64,000 bases of DNA from Setomelanomma holmii (Eukaryota; Ascomycota; Dothideomycetes; Pleosporales; Phaeosphaeriaceae): NCBI GenBank assembly GCA_010015745.1, contig ML978189.1, positions 62,001 to 126,000 on the forward strand, read 5' to 3'. A program made the translations under genes and the position numbers. The notes below the pieces were generated by a model that was given only the letters and a program-made list of their open reading frames with translations, did no database searches and was not told the DNA's origin. Shown here piece by piece: positions 47,299-60,131 of this stretch. Each line of letters starts with the position of its first letter. The first letter of the stretch is position 1.

Positions 47299-49322
47299 TG
47301 CCTAAACTCTTGTGCCTACAGCCTATCTCAAGTACCACAAATCCGCAGTCTACGGCTGCACGCCACAATACATCATTGGCTGGACTGCAAATACACTAGT
47401 ACACTTGCACACTTGCGCAAAGACGCATATGCAAGGCTGCGCTGCACTGCTGCATCGTCAGCATCGTCCGCAGCAACACACGAATATGGAGGAACACTCA
47501 AGCATAATCGTGATACCAATACATAAAGTTGTACTAGCCTCGTCACAAACCCACCCATCAGTCCATCCCATGCCATCCCATTTCCTTTGTCCTATTCCCT
47601 GTCCTTGCCCGGCTCAACGCGGCACCCAATTAATGTTCCTGAAGCACGCCGCATCGCCGCACAGACCTATCAGCTGATATCGCGTTACTTTCCCGCCCCT
47701 TTTTTACCCCTCTTCCTGCCCGACGCGATGGGACGCGACGCTGCTCGCCTCGGATGTGCACTGGTGAGGACGACCCTAGCGTTTGCGCTTTGTTCGTGCT
47801 GAAGTATTTAGGCTCGAAGGGTATGGTGTGACTATACAAGTGTGCGCGAGGCCGCGTGCTGCGATGAGTCCTTTTTGATCGGCGCTGTGTGTCATACAGT
47901 TTCTGAGTCTTCCCCGGTTGCGACTTTTTGCGGCTGGGATGTATTCGGATAGGACTGAAATGGACTTGGACCTGGACTTGAACTGGGCGAGTCGGTACGT
48001 ACCCCCGCTTCGAAGTAAGACAGGCCCCGCCTGTCTGGTTCGACTTGGGTGTGCATGTATATCGCAGTAGCGTGCTTGCTAATCGCAACCTCCCTGCGCC
48101 TGGACTGATGCGCCTTGCGTGCGCTTCTTTGCCGCTCAAACCGTTCCGGTACTGTTGAGGTCTTGCTGCAGGACTCGGGTGCTGCTTGTCGAGGGTGTGC
48201 GCATACCATGGATGCTGCGGTATTATCGTACACCTTCCATAGCAGCTCTCAGCCCCTTAGCGAACCACATGAAGCCCTTTGTGAATCCTTCAGTCTTTTG
48301 CTTTTTCTTTGTCTTTTCACTAGTGTGGCGTTTGCGGTACTTTTGGGGTGCTTTTTTGCCTCCGACGCGTTTGGCGCTGATTGCTTGCGTGGAGTGGCGG
48401 GGTGGTCTTTCCATCTTGATCTGTAGCTGTAAGGATTCTACGCATACCCGTAGCAAGTCTCACGATGTCCTCATGTTGTGATATATATGTGTTTACATAT
48501 TGGCTGTGTACGGTTAAGGGTGCCGAGTTGGAGGCCAATGAGATCACCCAAGATGCACGAGGCCTGGAAGCTTGGAAGGATGAAGCTGTGGTAGAGTGGC
48601 AAATGCATGAGTGGAAGTCGATATCCAGACGATCTGAGCAAATGGTCGCAGAATTCACAAGGCAATTTGAGTATGCAAGGCTTGAAATACGTGCTCTGCC
48701 AGCAATTTGTATATTGGGTAAAGGTGCTATCATCATTATGCTAAACACCAGAGCGACGAAATAACAAACGTACGGTCTTTCGAGGGTACACAATTTAGAA
48801 CCAACCGACCTGCAGCAACAGTCCAATCTAGTAAAGACAATAGTGACGCGCCATCATCGTACTGTATCGCAGCAACGACGGGGAAAGGAAGAGATGAAAG
48901 ACAGTCTAGAAGCTGCCGTGCCATTGGCACATGTGTATGTTTTGGCTTCTTAAAGAACAGGCCGGAGTGCGCTTCGCAATTTTGTGGCCGATGATAGAAG
49001 CAGTGGCAGACAGTGAACAACGACAACTCGACACCCGCTGGAAAGAGATATGTATAGTACAAGGTAAGGCGGAACGAGTGCCAGAATGGTATACCAACCC
49101 AAAACACCTTGAATTGGGAAAAGATGCCCAGTACCTCGGCACTACTTGGTAGTTGTCATCAGGCTCATAAGAAGTGTATATACAAGAACAGAAGGGTGGT
49201 AACGGAAAGCAGTCATTAGGGGTTGCAGGTTGTGACTCGCAGCGATGTCGTTGATGCGATAGGGTGGTAGGAGATAGAGCTGAGAGAGATGATATGATCT
49301 TGCGTAACAAGTCGACGGCAGC
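47299..49322. other. 2.0-kb convergent intergenic region, no supported gene
   Basis: 3' flanks of CSN12 and the BTB gene, pyrimidine-rich around 47520-47720. Open frames up to 176 codons on the minus strand have no recognisable domain. No RNA gene seen. Confidence 0.45.
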
Positions 49323-50175
49323 CTAGTGTGGCGACTTCAGCGAAATATCGTCCATGTGGTTCGACATCGCAACGAACAAGTCGAAGAAGAGCTTGCCGCC
49401 TTTCTCCATCTCGACTTGCATCGTGCCACTGCGCTTGAATGTGTGTCTCGCTCGAATGATGAGAGCAAGATAGTGTGCGCGGAGTTTCGAATCGTTGTCG
49501 GGCGTTTGATCGTATGCGAAGCGCGCAGAGGTGAGTATCGTCGAGCATTGTATGCCGGACTGCAAGCCTTGCTTCTTCAAAGCGAGCTTCTTCAGCTCCT
49601 GAAGACCGTACTTCTCGGCCTGGCAGTATATGACGGTGTCCTTGAGGATCGGTCCGACGGCGGATTGGATGATGGCTTCGCTGCCGTTGTTTCCGCCATC
49701 CTCGAGTGCCCAGCTCTTGCGCTTCTGGTTGTACTCCATCCTGGGGAAATAATCACCCTTGTAGAGGTACTCGAGTATCGACGAGAACACCTCAGGGTCT
49801 TCGTCCGGCAGGTCGATGCGCTTGTTCGCTGTCTGGAAGAATTGGCCGCTGCAAGCAGCCTGGAACCATGGCGAGTGTGATAAGACGTCTTCGTGGGCGG
49901 CGAATAAGCGTTGTCCACGGCCAACGGAGATGGTGATGATGGCACTGATCGAAGTCATCAGTGGATGAAAGACGTCGCTTAGGGAGAGTGACTGACCTTC
50001 CAAGCTGTGGTGACGTCTGATTAGATTGTGGTGATTGCACTTGTGCTTGCTCAGCAAGCCTCTCTGCTCTCCTCGGCGAGTCGCGGAACGATGGGTTCTT
50101 CTTGTGCGATTTCGACTTCGATGCTCGGTGCTTCGAGAAGCTACCTTCATAGCGTCGATTTGATGATGAAAACAT
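49323..50175 (-). CDS. BTB/POZ domain protein
   Basis: Minus-strand exons 49997-50175 and 49323-49944 give 266 residues. The BTB domain is clear: SAIITISVGRGQRLFAAHED, LSHSPWFQAACSGQF, RIDLPDEDPEVFSSILEYLY, then VIYCQAEKYGLQELKKLALK. BTB folds make dimers or serve as cullin-3 adaptors; fungal proteins of this short type are largely uncharacterised, so the partner is unknown. The N-terminal exon is basic and Ser-rich (SKHRASKSKSHKKNPS), possibly a nuclear signal. The 52-nt intron has donor GTCAGT and branch CTGATGAC. Reading through without splicing also gives an open frame from further upstream, but loses the conserved first strand, so the spliced form is preferred. Confidence 0.85.
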
Positions 50176-52871
50176 GATGAAAACTGATGGAACGTCGCTG
50201 GCTCCAGATGCAACGACTGGAAAATGCTGAAGTCCAACGGCTACTTATATCTCGTCTAGTATAGGCAGCAAGAGAACGCGCAAGGAGCCAGTCGATGAAA
50301 TCCTCAGGCAGCCGTTAATGAAGTCAAGAAAAGGGCGATAACAGGCAAGCATATGGGCGCCCTCAGCTCTGTATATATACCCAATCCTCAAGGAGTCGCT
50401 ATCTAGGCAAGAAGTGGGGTGCTCGTGAAGTCGTTGCGTTATTGGACGCGACTTGGGCCGAACACGAAAACGCGATATCACCTGATAAGCTTAGACCGTA
50501 AGAGTCAAGCTGGAGGACCATAGCTCAGCCTAGTTCAAGCCTTGTGCAAGGTTGTGAAACGACGCACGGATAGGCGAAGGGCTGACGGTTATTTGGTGAG
50601 ACGGCCAGCTACCGTTTGTAGAGACAACCTGGACCGCAATCTCAAGAAACTGCGAACTTGGTATTTCATGCCAGACCCGCAGTGTTTCGATGAGCTCGTC
50701 TCAGCGACGGTTTCGGTGCGCGACGATGGCCGAGGGAGTCATATCCGTTATCCCTTGCTCTTGGGGTGCCCATGCTTTCACGCGGCCTGAGCTTTGGCCC
50801 ACGACCCAGCAAACTTTGAGGCAGAGCAAGCCGTGCAACAAGCCATCGTCGGCTCATCGCTGGGGTCCGCGAATCAAGGACATGCGGCCGCTGGTAATTG
50901 TGCTCCGCCCAGAGCCGTTTCGAGTGCCCCTGAGGGGCAAAAGAAAGGTGACTTCGAGGAACGATTGTCAGCGAACCTTGGACTTCGTGACCCGGTGCCG
51001 CAGGCGATGGGATTCGCAGCGCAAGTGAAGCCGGTCGTTAGTGACAAGGACTATCGGAGCTGTTCCTGCGCCAGTGCATGTTGATCAGCGTGCTTTGGGT
51101 ATGGGTGATGGAAGTAGCGTGCGCCGCGTTCAGGCATTCACTTAGGCAGCCCCTCTTCGCGGAGCTGGCGCGTCATCACGTTACCAGTCACCACTGGAGA
51201 AGCCAAATTAGGTATCGCCCCAAAGCATGCCATGTGGGGCCACGACGCCTCGAGCCATCACATTGTAGCGTCAACGGCATTCTGTGCAACATTATATCTG
51301 TCATTCCGTCATTTCGAGAAGATGTGCAACAACGATCGCTCCGTTTCTTGTTTTCTCCAATCGATCTGACGCTCGATGGCCGCTTCCCACGTATTTCAGA
51401 GCAGAGCCTATGCCGTGCTTGACGCCAAGCCCGAGCGCACCTTGCGACAAGGAATTGAAAACAAAATGTCAAATAAGGAAGAGGGACCACTGCTGCATGA
51501 GGAGAGCGGGACCAGCGGATATTGTCTCCCTTTCCAATGACGCATTTTCGTCTTCAACCTCGGTCAATCCGCTCAGCGTTCGTCGGATAGTGACGATTCT
51601 GCGGAAACCTTTAAGAACTGGTGTCGCGACATCGACAGGCAAATTCGGATGACCTACAGTAGGTAGTTATGTGTCCCGGTCGCAAAAGCACGTGTCTCTG
51701 AAGTGAGCTTCAGTGTTGTATCAACGTGACCAACGATCAACTGGGTTCGACATCTTGATCTCTCTAGTAAGTCGTATTGCGAATTCCTTGCGAAAGTGCT
51801 CAGGTTCGTACACATCTAACCTCGAAAGATGTGCCTTGCAACATATAACAGGAAAGCTTCAAGCACCTTGCCGCATCCTGATCGTTCATCATGTTGCCTC
51901 TCTATCTCTCTCTCCGCACTTACTCCAGAACCTTGAGCGTTTCCAGTCTTGTGGCTGTCTTCAATGCTGCCACTGCCTGCGCCTTGCTGCTTGATTCGTT
52001 CGGGATCCGGAGATGAGATCCACGACATGTTGCTGGGGTTATGTCCAACAACCAAATGACGAGCTCTCAGGGGAACTGCAATCAACCGGCACGACTCAAT
52101 CACGATTATATCGCTGCACATGCGGAAAATTTCGACCTGTGTGACAGATAATCCTTGGTTTTGGTGATGTTGAAAGTTTACTTTGCGGTCTCACCCACTC
52201 AAAGCTCGCCATCAACACTGACACGATGCAGATCAAACCGACCGTATAGCAAGCTACACGCCGCGGCTGACACAATGTGACTGGGCTGTCGGACTTGCTC
52301 TCCCTCATGCCAGCTTTTCATGGTAGCTACAACTGTCTCGGAGCGTCCAGAAAGTGCAACGCCAGTACAACTCGTTATGATATCGTGCCTGTGGACCAAA
52401 CAACGCTTGGGCATACACTCTACGAAGGCTGCATTGTTTTTGCTATAGGCGAAGGACGTTCCAGCTGCGGCCAGACTTAGGAAATTTCACCTGACTTGAG
52501 TGCTGAAAGACTCTACCGATTAATCTGATCACCGCGCAAGACGTTGCAACTGCGCTGCATCAATGGCCCGTATGACTGCATGATCTTTAATCACACTGAT
52601 TACTGGTCGGAACGATGATTCTCGAGGATAATGAACCTATGCGAGACAAGTCAAACACACTCGCGGATCTCCGAAAGTGTGAAGAGTACCTTTCTCAAAA
52701 CTGCACGCTAAAAGTGTGCAAAGTCTACGTTTCTGGCGCGGCCGTCTTGTTAGAGTCACAACACGAAACACGGCTGCACAACTGCTGTCTGGTCTACCTT
52801 GATTCTCAACGAAGCCTCGGTGGTTGCTGCAGTCGCGACTTCGTATCTGTGCAGGCGATCTCATAGGGAGG
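50176..52871. other. 2.7-kb region without a supported gene
   Basis: Between the BTB gene and the truncated tyrosinase. A frame at 50794-51084 (+) looks mildly coding (Ala/Gln-rich) but has no ATG and no known domain. I searched the last 1 kb for the missing first copper site of the tyrosinase and did not find it. Confidence 0.4.
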
Positions 52872-53748
52872 CTGACGAAGCTTCTCTCCGTAACGAATGT
52901 GGCTACAAAGGCTACCAGCCGTACTGGGACTGGAGCAAGTATCTCGACATCGTCAACAGCCCCATCTTCAACGGCGGCGAGTTGTCCAAGGGCGGCAACG
53001 ACGACCCCGTCACACACAGCGGCATGCAACTCGGACAGAACGCCGTCCGCGCCAGCCCTGGAGGAGGCTGCGTTATCAAAGGTCCCTTAGCTAAGTATGT
53101 CCCGTCTATCCTCAGCACTTTACCTCCCACCGTGTCGCTTATTCACTCCGCACAGTCTAAAAATCCACCTCGGTCCCTGATGTCCACCATGGACTCCCGT
53201 CTCGGCATAAAACCCAACCCCCGGTCCGACGGCTACGGCGACAACCCGCGGTGCCACCGGCGCGACGTCAACAACTTCTTCACGTCGTCCTACATGCGTG
53301 AATCCGACCTACTAAAGCACATCACATACAGGACACTTTGCAGCAAACGAACCCGAGTGTAGCCAGCCTGCATGTCGGCGGCCATTATAGTATCTGGGGC
53401 GATCCGGGGGGCGATGTGTATGTGAGCCCGAATGAGCCGGCGTTTTGGCTGCATCATGGACAGTTGTATCGGCACTGGTGGATGTGGGTGAAACATGATG
53501 CGGGGAATTTGAAGGCGAGGACGAGTATGTATGATGGTAAGTCTTGTCCTTGAGAGTGGGCGTTTCTGACGATGATGATTGTTAATATGCACGCAGGTGG
53601 CACCATCTGGATGGAACCGAACAGTGCGAAGAGGAAGCCTACGGACATTCAGTGGTTGGATGTCGTGGCGCCGCCAGGGGAAAATGGAATGGCAAGTAAG
53701 GAGTTCTTTTCGACGACGGCGGCGCCTTTCTGCTATGTTTACCAGTAG
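52872..53748 (+). pseudogene. tyrosinase-like gene fragment lacking the CuA half
   Basis: Type-3 copper oxidase family (phenol oxidation, melanin or phenolic metabolism). Visible parts: LRNECGYKGYQPYWDWSKY, a Cys/Gly segment (GGGCVIKGPLA), NPRCHRRDVNNFF, then the CuB half HVGGHYSIWGDPGG and PAFWLHHGQLYRHWWMW, and a C-terminal exon after an intron at about 53536 ending FCYVYQ at 53748. The CuB histidines (H-x3-H and the later H) are present. The CuA histidines, which should precede the PYWDW segment, are absent upstream, and no start codon gives a complete protein. The join near 53335 needs either a short intron or a frameshift. The remains are recent enough to read easily. Alternatively a distant 5' exon exists that I cannot identify. 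Confidence 0.7.
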
Positions 53749-54051
53749 GCTGTTGAGCGCATGATTGGATTGGCGTGCCTACGTTACACGCATTATGATG
53801 ACTTGATCATGATGCGAGTGGCACCTTGATAGCTTCGAGTGCTTTGCATTGTGAGCTTGATATGTTTTTCTTCTTCAATTCCCGACGTAAAAATCAAATC
53901 GATCATTATGCTTCGTGATATGATGACAAAAATCTTTTCCGCCCACAACGCCTCATACAAAGACGTCAAATGCCAGTAAAGACCACGCGCCACATGGAAC
54001 TCGCAAATATAGATATCTCACCCAACATGATCGCGATACCTAGCCCGTCAC
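53749..54051. other. convergent intergenic region, no gene seen
   Basis: 3' flanks of the tyrosinase fragment and DMC1. Confidence 0.5.
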
Positions 54052-55430
54052 TTAAACCTTCTCTGGGTCGTTGATGCCACCGTTGGTGATAATGTACGTT
54101 GCCTCTTTCTCAGGCATGTCTAGATCCACTGTCAGTCACTGGGTATGCGAAGATTTAGGGCAACATACCTGGAGAGTCTTGGATCTTTGCAACTCGCTCC
54201 TCGCCTCGTCCCTTGCGTAAAAGTATGCGAGTGGCGGAGGCGTGCGCAAGGATATGGCCGCCGACAGGTTTACGACCATCGGCACCAGCGAAGAGCGCGC
54301 TCGCACCTGGATCACTCTGGACTTGGTTGGTCAAGAGCACAGCGACGTTGAACTCTGGTGTCCATCAGTCCTAGGTCTAGTGAGTTGGAGAATGCACTCA
54401 TACCTTCGGCAACGTGGGTCAACTTGGACAGAAACTGATTTAGCTTCTGCTGGCGCTCGTTGAGCTCGCCACGACCAGTGTAGTCGACCCGAAAGAGTGC
54501 CATGATACTGTCGATAATGAGGAGGCGATACTCGTTGCCAACAAAGAACTCGGCGACCTTGTTCAAAAGCTCCATCTGATGCTCGGAGTTGACGGCGCGA
54601 GCATAAGTGATGTTGTCTTGGGCTAAATTGCGTTAGTGTAGGTATTGTAAGGCATGATGAAGGCCCGCTCACTAGTCTCAGGGTCGACACCGAAGCGCTC
54701 AGCAATCTGAGCAATTCTCTCAGGCCTGAAGGTACCTTCCGTATCTGTAATGGCAGGTCAGAGCAGATATCGCGTGGCAGAAAACCAACGCACCGATGTA
54801 AGCCACCTTGCCTTCAGCACCACCCATGTCCTTCGGGAGCTGTGCGATCACCGACATGGTGTGTGACATCTGCGTCTTTCCGCAACGAAACTCACCGAAT
54901 ACTTCGCTGATGCTCATTGTCTGGAAGCCACTATCTCATGTCAGCCAGCACGCAGTACGTATTAGAACAAGCAAGCACTGACCCTCCAAGGATAGTGTCG
55001 AGTTGTTTGCTACCAGTTGAGATCTTGAGTACGCGCTTTCGCTGTTGACCCAGCTCATGAGCAGTCTGAAAGCCGCCTCCCGCGGGCTGCATACTTCATT
55101 AGTGTCGCCGTTGAGAGAGCGCAGTGACGGATGAGTGGTACCTGACACTTCGTGATTGCATCCTTGACCTTATCGACCTTGATCTCGCTGAAACCTTTAA
55201 TCTTCAGTAAGTTGCGACGCGTAGCAGAGTGCACCGAAGCGATCGTGTAGTAGCCATTCGCCTTGAGCTTCGCAATGTCAACGGCGCCGATGCCGTGCGC
55301 CTGAATCGCATCGATGTCGACGATGAAGCCATCCTGGAGGCGAAAAGTCAGCGAAATTTGATCTACTTGCGTCAAGATAGTCACTCACGTCGTTGCCCGA
55401 ATCGTCGCTCGCCACCGAGGAAGGAGCCAT
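54052..55430 (-). CDS. DMC1: meiosis-specific RecA-family recombinase Dmc1
   Basis: ATP-dependent strand-exchange protein for interhomologue recombination in meiosis. Eight minus-strand exons (55389-55430, 55142-55333, 54983-55086, 54794-54930, 54673-54744, 54404-54622, 54169-54354, 54052-54119) join to 339 residues, the normal length. The N-terminal helix-hairpin-helix region reads IQAHGIGAVDIAKLKANGYY. Walker A is GEFRCGKTQ and Walker B is LLIIDSIMALF. The DMC1-type segments ALFRVDYTGRGELNERQQKL and VPFGGHILAHAS-like PVGGHILAHASATRI separate it from Rad51, which has ALYRTDYSGRGELSARQ at the first site. Multimerisation and L1/L2 regions are intact and every intron keeps frame, so the gene looks functional and points to a sexual cycle. 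Confidence 0.95.
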
Positions 55431-56400
55431 GATGGAACGATGCGGAGTGATAGACGATGCGATGCTATGCGAGGTAATGCAAACAATGAGTGAGAGAACA
55501 GATGCTGCGAAAGAGTTTGATGCAAAGATAAAGAGGTGGGAAGAAAATTTCGTGAGAGTGAGGGGAGGTGGAAAGAGCGATCCCACGCACGCGAATTGCG
55601 AAGCCACGTGCTGGTGTTGAAGGAGGAAAGCACGATGGCGCAGGTACTGAACCCACGAACTCCACCTCTTTACGACAATGGCTTTGGAATCGACTTGACT
55701 GCTCGAAGGAATGCGGGTGGGCGCCAAGCTGGACTTGAAAGATTTAAAGACTTTGCATTTACGCTCTCCTGCACCATCTCAAGGCGCATGTGGTTGAGAC
55801 TCTGTGCTGATGTCAACCAATACCGAGCAGTGTAGGATGAAGGGGCTATGCTTGTGACAGCATATATTCGGTGATAGATAGTATGAGATACATCTGTCAT
55901 ATGTAGAACAAGGGGTGTGAAACAAAATGATCTGCCTCCTCAGCTCCAACAAACACACGCAGCGTTCCCCTACTCACTCCTCCTCCTCCTCCCCAAAACC
56001 ACCTCTAATCCCTCCTCCAGTCCCACCACAGCCGCCTCCGAGGTTTCAGCAAGTCTAGCCTATCCAAACAAATCGCGCCAAATCTGGCGCAGAAATGTAT
56101 GCAAAGAACGAGAACCGCCGTCGCAAATCACCAAGCCGTCGTCTGTTTCCGAAATCATGGTAGAATGGTAAAGTATGGGATGAAAATCGTTCGTGGGGGT
56201 ATCAGCGTTGGAATCGTGAATAACTTTTCTCTTGCTCGTGGATGCGTAAAGTCTGCCGTATGGATGCTGAGAGGTTAAGAAAACGATTGTATAGGTTGTG
56301 ATCGGCAGAAATGGCTGAAAACGAAATGTGATAGTTGCTGATGATGTTATCATCGCAATTTTACTCGCGATGACATTGTTGGTAGACCTGAGCTGGCTTT
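55431..56400. other. intergenic, no supported gene
   Basis: Promoter side of DMC1 and 3' flank of GIS2. A 98-residue frame on the minus strand (56060-56353) has no recognisable domain. Confidence 0.45.
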
Positions 56401-57161
56401 CTAAGCGACGGCCGTGGTCGGAGCTACTGCCTGAGGAGCAGCCGCAGGCACGGTGCTGTCACCGTTGACATCGGCGGGTTGGCTGCAGTCCCTCGAGATG
56501 TGACCTTGCTCGCCACAACGGTAGCAGGTCTTTCCAGCCGTGTTCAGAGGGCCGCCGTTCGGGGCAGTGCAGTCGCGGCTGATATGGCCGAGCTTGCCGC
56601 AAGCATAGCATTTGATCTACATATTGGTGTTAGTTCAGTCTTTACTCATGGTAAGATCAACCAGTGGATGCACTCACAGCTTGGGCCTGGCAATCACGGG
56701 CAAAATGGTTGGGTCCACCGCATTTATAGCAAGTGGCCGCACGAGCTCCACCTGCAAATCCACCGCGACCTCCAAACCCTCCACGTAGAGGTGCTCCGGC
56801 GCCTCGTCCCATGCCTGGCGTAGGACAATTGCGAGCAAGATGGCCGGCGAGACCGCAGCTGTAGCAGCGACCGCTGGTTCCAGCTCCACTCAGGCGAAGT
56901 GTGGGACAATCTACAGAGGTGCGAAGTCAGTGTTTGTCACACATGCACCTCGTACCTTCGCAACTTACCTGCCTGTACGTGACCCAAGCCCTGGCAATGG
57001 TAGCATTGCTTAGTCTCAGTGGTACGAGGGTGAGGGCAGCCATTCGACTCGTGGCCAGGCTGCTTGCAGTTGTAGCAAAGCCTCTCCGAGCTCGAGCACA
57101 CCTCAGCATAGTGGCCCACGTTGCCACACTTGAAGCAAGCACGACGAGACAAAGACGACAT
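56401..57161 (-). CDS. GIS2: CCHC zinc-knuckle RNA/ssDNA-binding protein (Gis2/Byr3/CNBP family)
   Basis: Minus-strand exons 56969-57161, 56678-56910 and 56401-56616 join to 213 residues. Seven CCHC knuckles of the form C-x2-C-x4-H-x4-C are visible, beginning CFKC, CYNC, CYHC, CYSC, CYKC, CYAC and CYRC, which is the signature count of the CNBP/Gis2 family. A Gly/Arg-rich RGG-like linker (GRGAGAPLRGGFGGRGGFAG) sits between knuckles four and five. Family members bind mRNA, promote cap-independent translation and enter stress granules. The third knuckle is completed across intron 1 (GHVQAD, then C), confirming the splice. The Pro/Ala-rich tail is short. The 5' leader is probably long (over 200 nt). 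Confidence 0.93.
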
Positions 57162-58489
57162 CTTGCTAGTATGATCCTCCACGTATATCTGTGTCCAGTG
57201 TAAGTATGCGCTCGAAGTATCGTCGAAGTTGTGGTCGAGGTCGCGAAAGGAGTTCGAGGATCGCAAGCGAACGTGTGGGGTGTTTCGAAGCCTGCGTTTG
57301 TCGCGCGCTCCGTTTGAGCGGGTAAAGGCGACAGGCGTGGACTTTGACTTGTGAAGATAAGCGGGATCGCGCGTACCTTTTGCAATCACTTCTTCAGTTC
57401 CTTCACCTGCTCACAGCGTCAGCCTTCCTGAGCCAGAAATTTTAGGTCCACAAGCGCGCAAGCTTCGAGGGGCACGCGGGCGCGGAGAAGCTTGCGCCGA
57501 GGCACCGGCTTCGGGCCTGCGCGATGACTTGCATGAGTGAAGAGGGCGCGGATAGACTCACTGTCAAGCTTCCAGACCTTCCTTCACACAACTGCGACCT
57601 TCCTCCGAAAACGTTGGATAGCGTGGTGAGAGTGAGTTTGGCAAGAAACACAGCAAGAGGCTCCAGGGCTTGGGAAAATGGGAACGTCTGAATGCGCCTG
57701 GTCCCTGCACGCCCGACCGAGTAGCGCAATTTGGGCTCTTCCCGAGGTCGTCTGCAATGCACGCAACAGCCCTAGGGGTCCAGAATCGGCCAGGCCGCAG
57801 GACCGCAGGAGTGCGGGCTTGCCACGTTGGATACTAGACAGAAATTTCGCCTCCTGAGCTGCTGCATGCATGCTTGTCAGCGCTTCTTCAGCTTTCTGTT
57901 TGGCTGCGTGCTGTGCATGAACTTGGTTTTTCGACCCCTCGCCGCCTCTGCCGCCGTCGCTTCCCCCTCCATCTTAGCTCCCTACATATGACAGCATGGC
58001 TGCACTGGCGTATGGGAGCATGACAATTCCTCCAGCGCTGGCTGGAATTCTGCCGATATTTCGTGTCTGATATTTGAACGAGGGCTCGGGATCCAGCTTG
58101 GGAAAAGGAGAACTGTGTTGAACATTGCTACTTTAGGGCTGCTCAGGGCATGACATCGATTTTGGCGGACAGATGTTAGCGCCCATGCATGTACCTGCAT
58201 ATGTGACCTGACGATCGGGTAAATTATACCACCACTTGCGGCTCGAATATTCATGCGTGGTAAGAGTAGTTGCGTTCATTGCCTTTTGTGTCTAAGTGAA
58301 GTTTGGCGACCATCATCAGTCGGAAGACCGTCGTGACGAAGTGATACTGATGGCACTCGTGCTTGGCCGCCTGCTATTGGGATCCTATTCAATGTGCTCC
58401 GCCATGACAGCGCCGTCGTCTTGTGGTAGATCCACCCACATTCTGGTAAATGGGTCAATCGTGATACCCGTGCGAGTTTGTACGTCTTC
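57162..58489. other. 1.3-kb intergenic region, no gene seen
   Basis: Promoter and leader of GIS2 on the left, 3' flank of UAP1 on the right. No supported frame or RNA gene. Confidence 0.5.
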
Positions 58490-60131
58490 CTAATTCTCTG
58501 ACTCGATCACGGCTGGGGCTTTCACTGTCCGGCTCTTGAGGAAGTCAAGGCCTTCGCCACCCTATCAAGGTATTAGCATGCTGCACAGTGATAGGTATAG
58601 TTTGAAGAATAATTACGTATGAAATCAGTGGTGACACCTCAATGCCAGCCTTGGGATCCTCACTGACGACTGTAGCGCCTGCAGCATGTACCCACTTCTT
58701 ACCCTGGGTCATGATATCCTGCTTGCTCGTGTCTGGGTCATCCTCACCAGTGCCACGGGCGTTCTTGAGAGGGCTGAACTCATCTTCTCGCTTGACTTCC
58801 ATGCATGCAAACTTCTCGAGAGCAAGGAACGGGAAGCAGTCGAACACGAATTGCTCGAGCTTGATGCCGTTGGGCTTCTCTGGCTTGACAGTCTCGCCAG
58901 TCTCGGTATGGACGAAAGGAATCTTCTTCCGTGCAACATGGTGAGGCAGCTTCTTTGCCCATTCCGGAATGGACTCGAGGAATTTGTACGAGTAGTAGTG
59001 GTTGACGATATTTGCTGCACGGAACTTGAGCAGTTCTGAATCTTTCGAGTCCTTTGCCTCCGCGTCCTCAGTTGAGATCTCCGAATATTCGACCACGTCC
59101 GGCTTGCCGTTCTTCTGCAGGATGAGACCGACAGACTCCTTAGCATTGCGCTTGCGGACGACCTTGGTTGCGATATCGACGTTCTTTGAAGCGCTGAAGC
59201 CAATGAAGACTGGGTCCGCGACCTTGACAAGGCAATTGTCGACGCAGTAGGCGTGTATGTGTTGGATGCCGCGCTTCTCCATATCCTGGACCACACCCGA
59301 CTGGATGAGCGCTTGGTAGAGACCTCCATTGCCATCTGGCGCTACGGCGACCTACTTAGGTCAGCGAAATGCACAGAGTTAAGAACACAGCTAACGCACC
59401 TTTGACTTGCTCTCAAGCAGAATCTTGCCGTCGTTCGAGATGCAAGGAAGCACTCCCTGCTCAAAGATAGTGACGTTCTCCTTCTCCAGCCCGAAATAGT
59501 TATTCTCCTCGAAGAACTTGGCCGTTGGTCCTCGAGTAGGCCCGCTAGTCATGACATACCATGGGACGGTGACGCTGTCCTTACTGTACTTCTTGGCCGC
59601 CAATTGCTCGACCTTTTTAATTCTCTCGCCCTGCAGCTGGAACAGCGACTTCTGGCTGGGTAAGCCAATGTCGAAGCAGCCCTTCGGTGCTGAGCTTCCC
59701 AATCGTGTACCCTGACCGCCAGCCATCAAGACGACCGCCACCTTGTTCTCGGAGATCAGCTCCAGACCGCTGTTGTACCACTTGTCCAGATCATCCTGCT
59801 TCGAGTCGAGGATCGACGAGGTCGCATCTTGAGGGAGGGGTTCGAGTTTCGACTCGTCCGACTCGGACTTGGCGGGGTGCAGAGCGCGCTCGGTGATCTC
59901 GTTGATGTAATCGGGGTTGAAGTTGCTCAATTGGTCGTACAGAGCAGCCTTCTCGGCGGTTGAGAGCTTGTCGTAGAAGGCGAAGACCTGGTCCTGCCCA
60001 GCCTTCTCATATTTGGAACGCAGCTCCTTCAGCTGATCTTCTGTGGGCTCCTTTGCGGGAAGAGTCTGGTTGGCGCTGGTGATGTGGAGAGCCTCGAGGG
60101 CATTGTTGATGGTCTCTTTGACGGCTTCCAT
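58490..60131 (-). CDS. QRI1: UDP-N-acetylglucosamine pyrophosphorylase
   Basis: Last step of UDP-GlcNAc synthesis (GlcNAc-1-phosphate + UTP), feeding chitin, N-glycans and GPI anchors; cytosolic and usually essential. Minus-strand exons 59400-60131, 58617-59351 and 58490-58561 join to 512 residues. The nucleotidyltransferase motif is MAGGQGTRLGSSAPKGCFDI. Other conserved segments are WYVMTSGPTRGPTAKFF, IFEQGVLPCI, APDGNGGLYQAL, HAYCVDNCLVKVADPVFIG and the catalytic-region KVVRKRNAKESVG. Then come FRAANIVNHYYS and FVFDCFPF. Both introns are phase 0. The small last exon (GGEGLDFLKSRTVKAP) supplies the conserved end. All exon joins agree with the family. Confidence 0.95.

Noticed and set aside
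48465..48764. 99-codon plus-strand frame in the CSN12-BTB gap
   Set aside because: No domain or conserved motif and no promoter context that I can support.
50794..51084. Ala/Gln-rich 96-codon frame
   Set aside because: No ATG, no family recognised, no convincing splice partners; noted only as a possible remnant.
56060..56353. 98-codon minus-strand frame between DMC1 and GIS2
   Set aside because: No recognisable domain; it stops before a Glu/Arg-rich stretch in the same frame, and no splice model joins it to anything.
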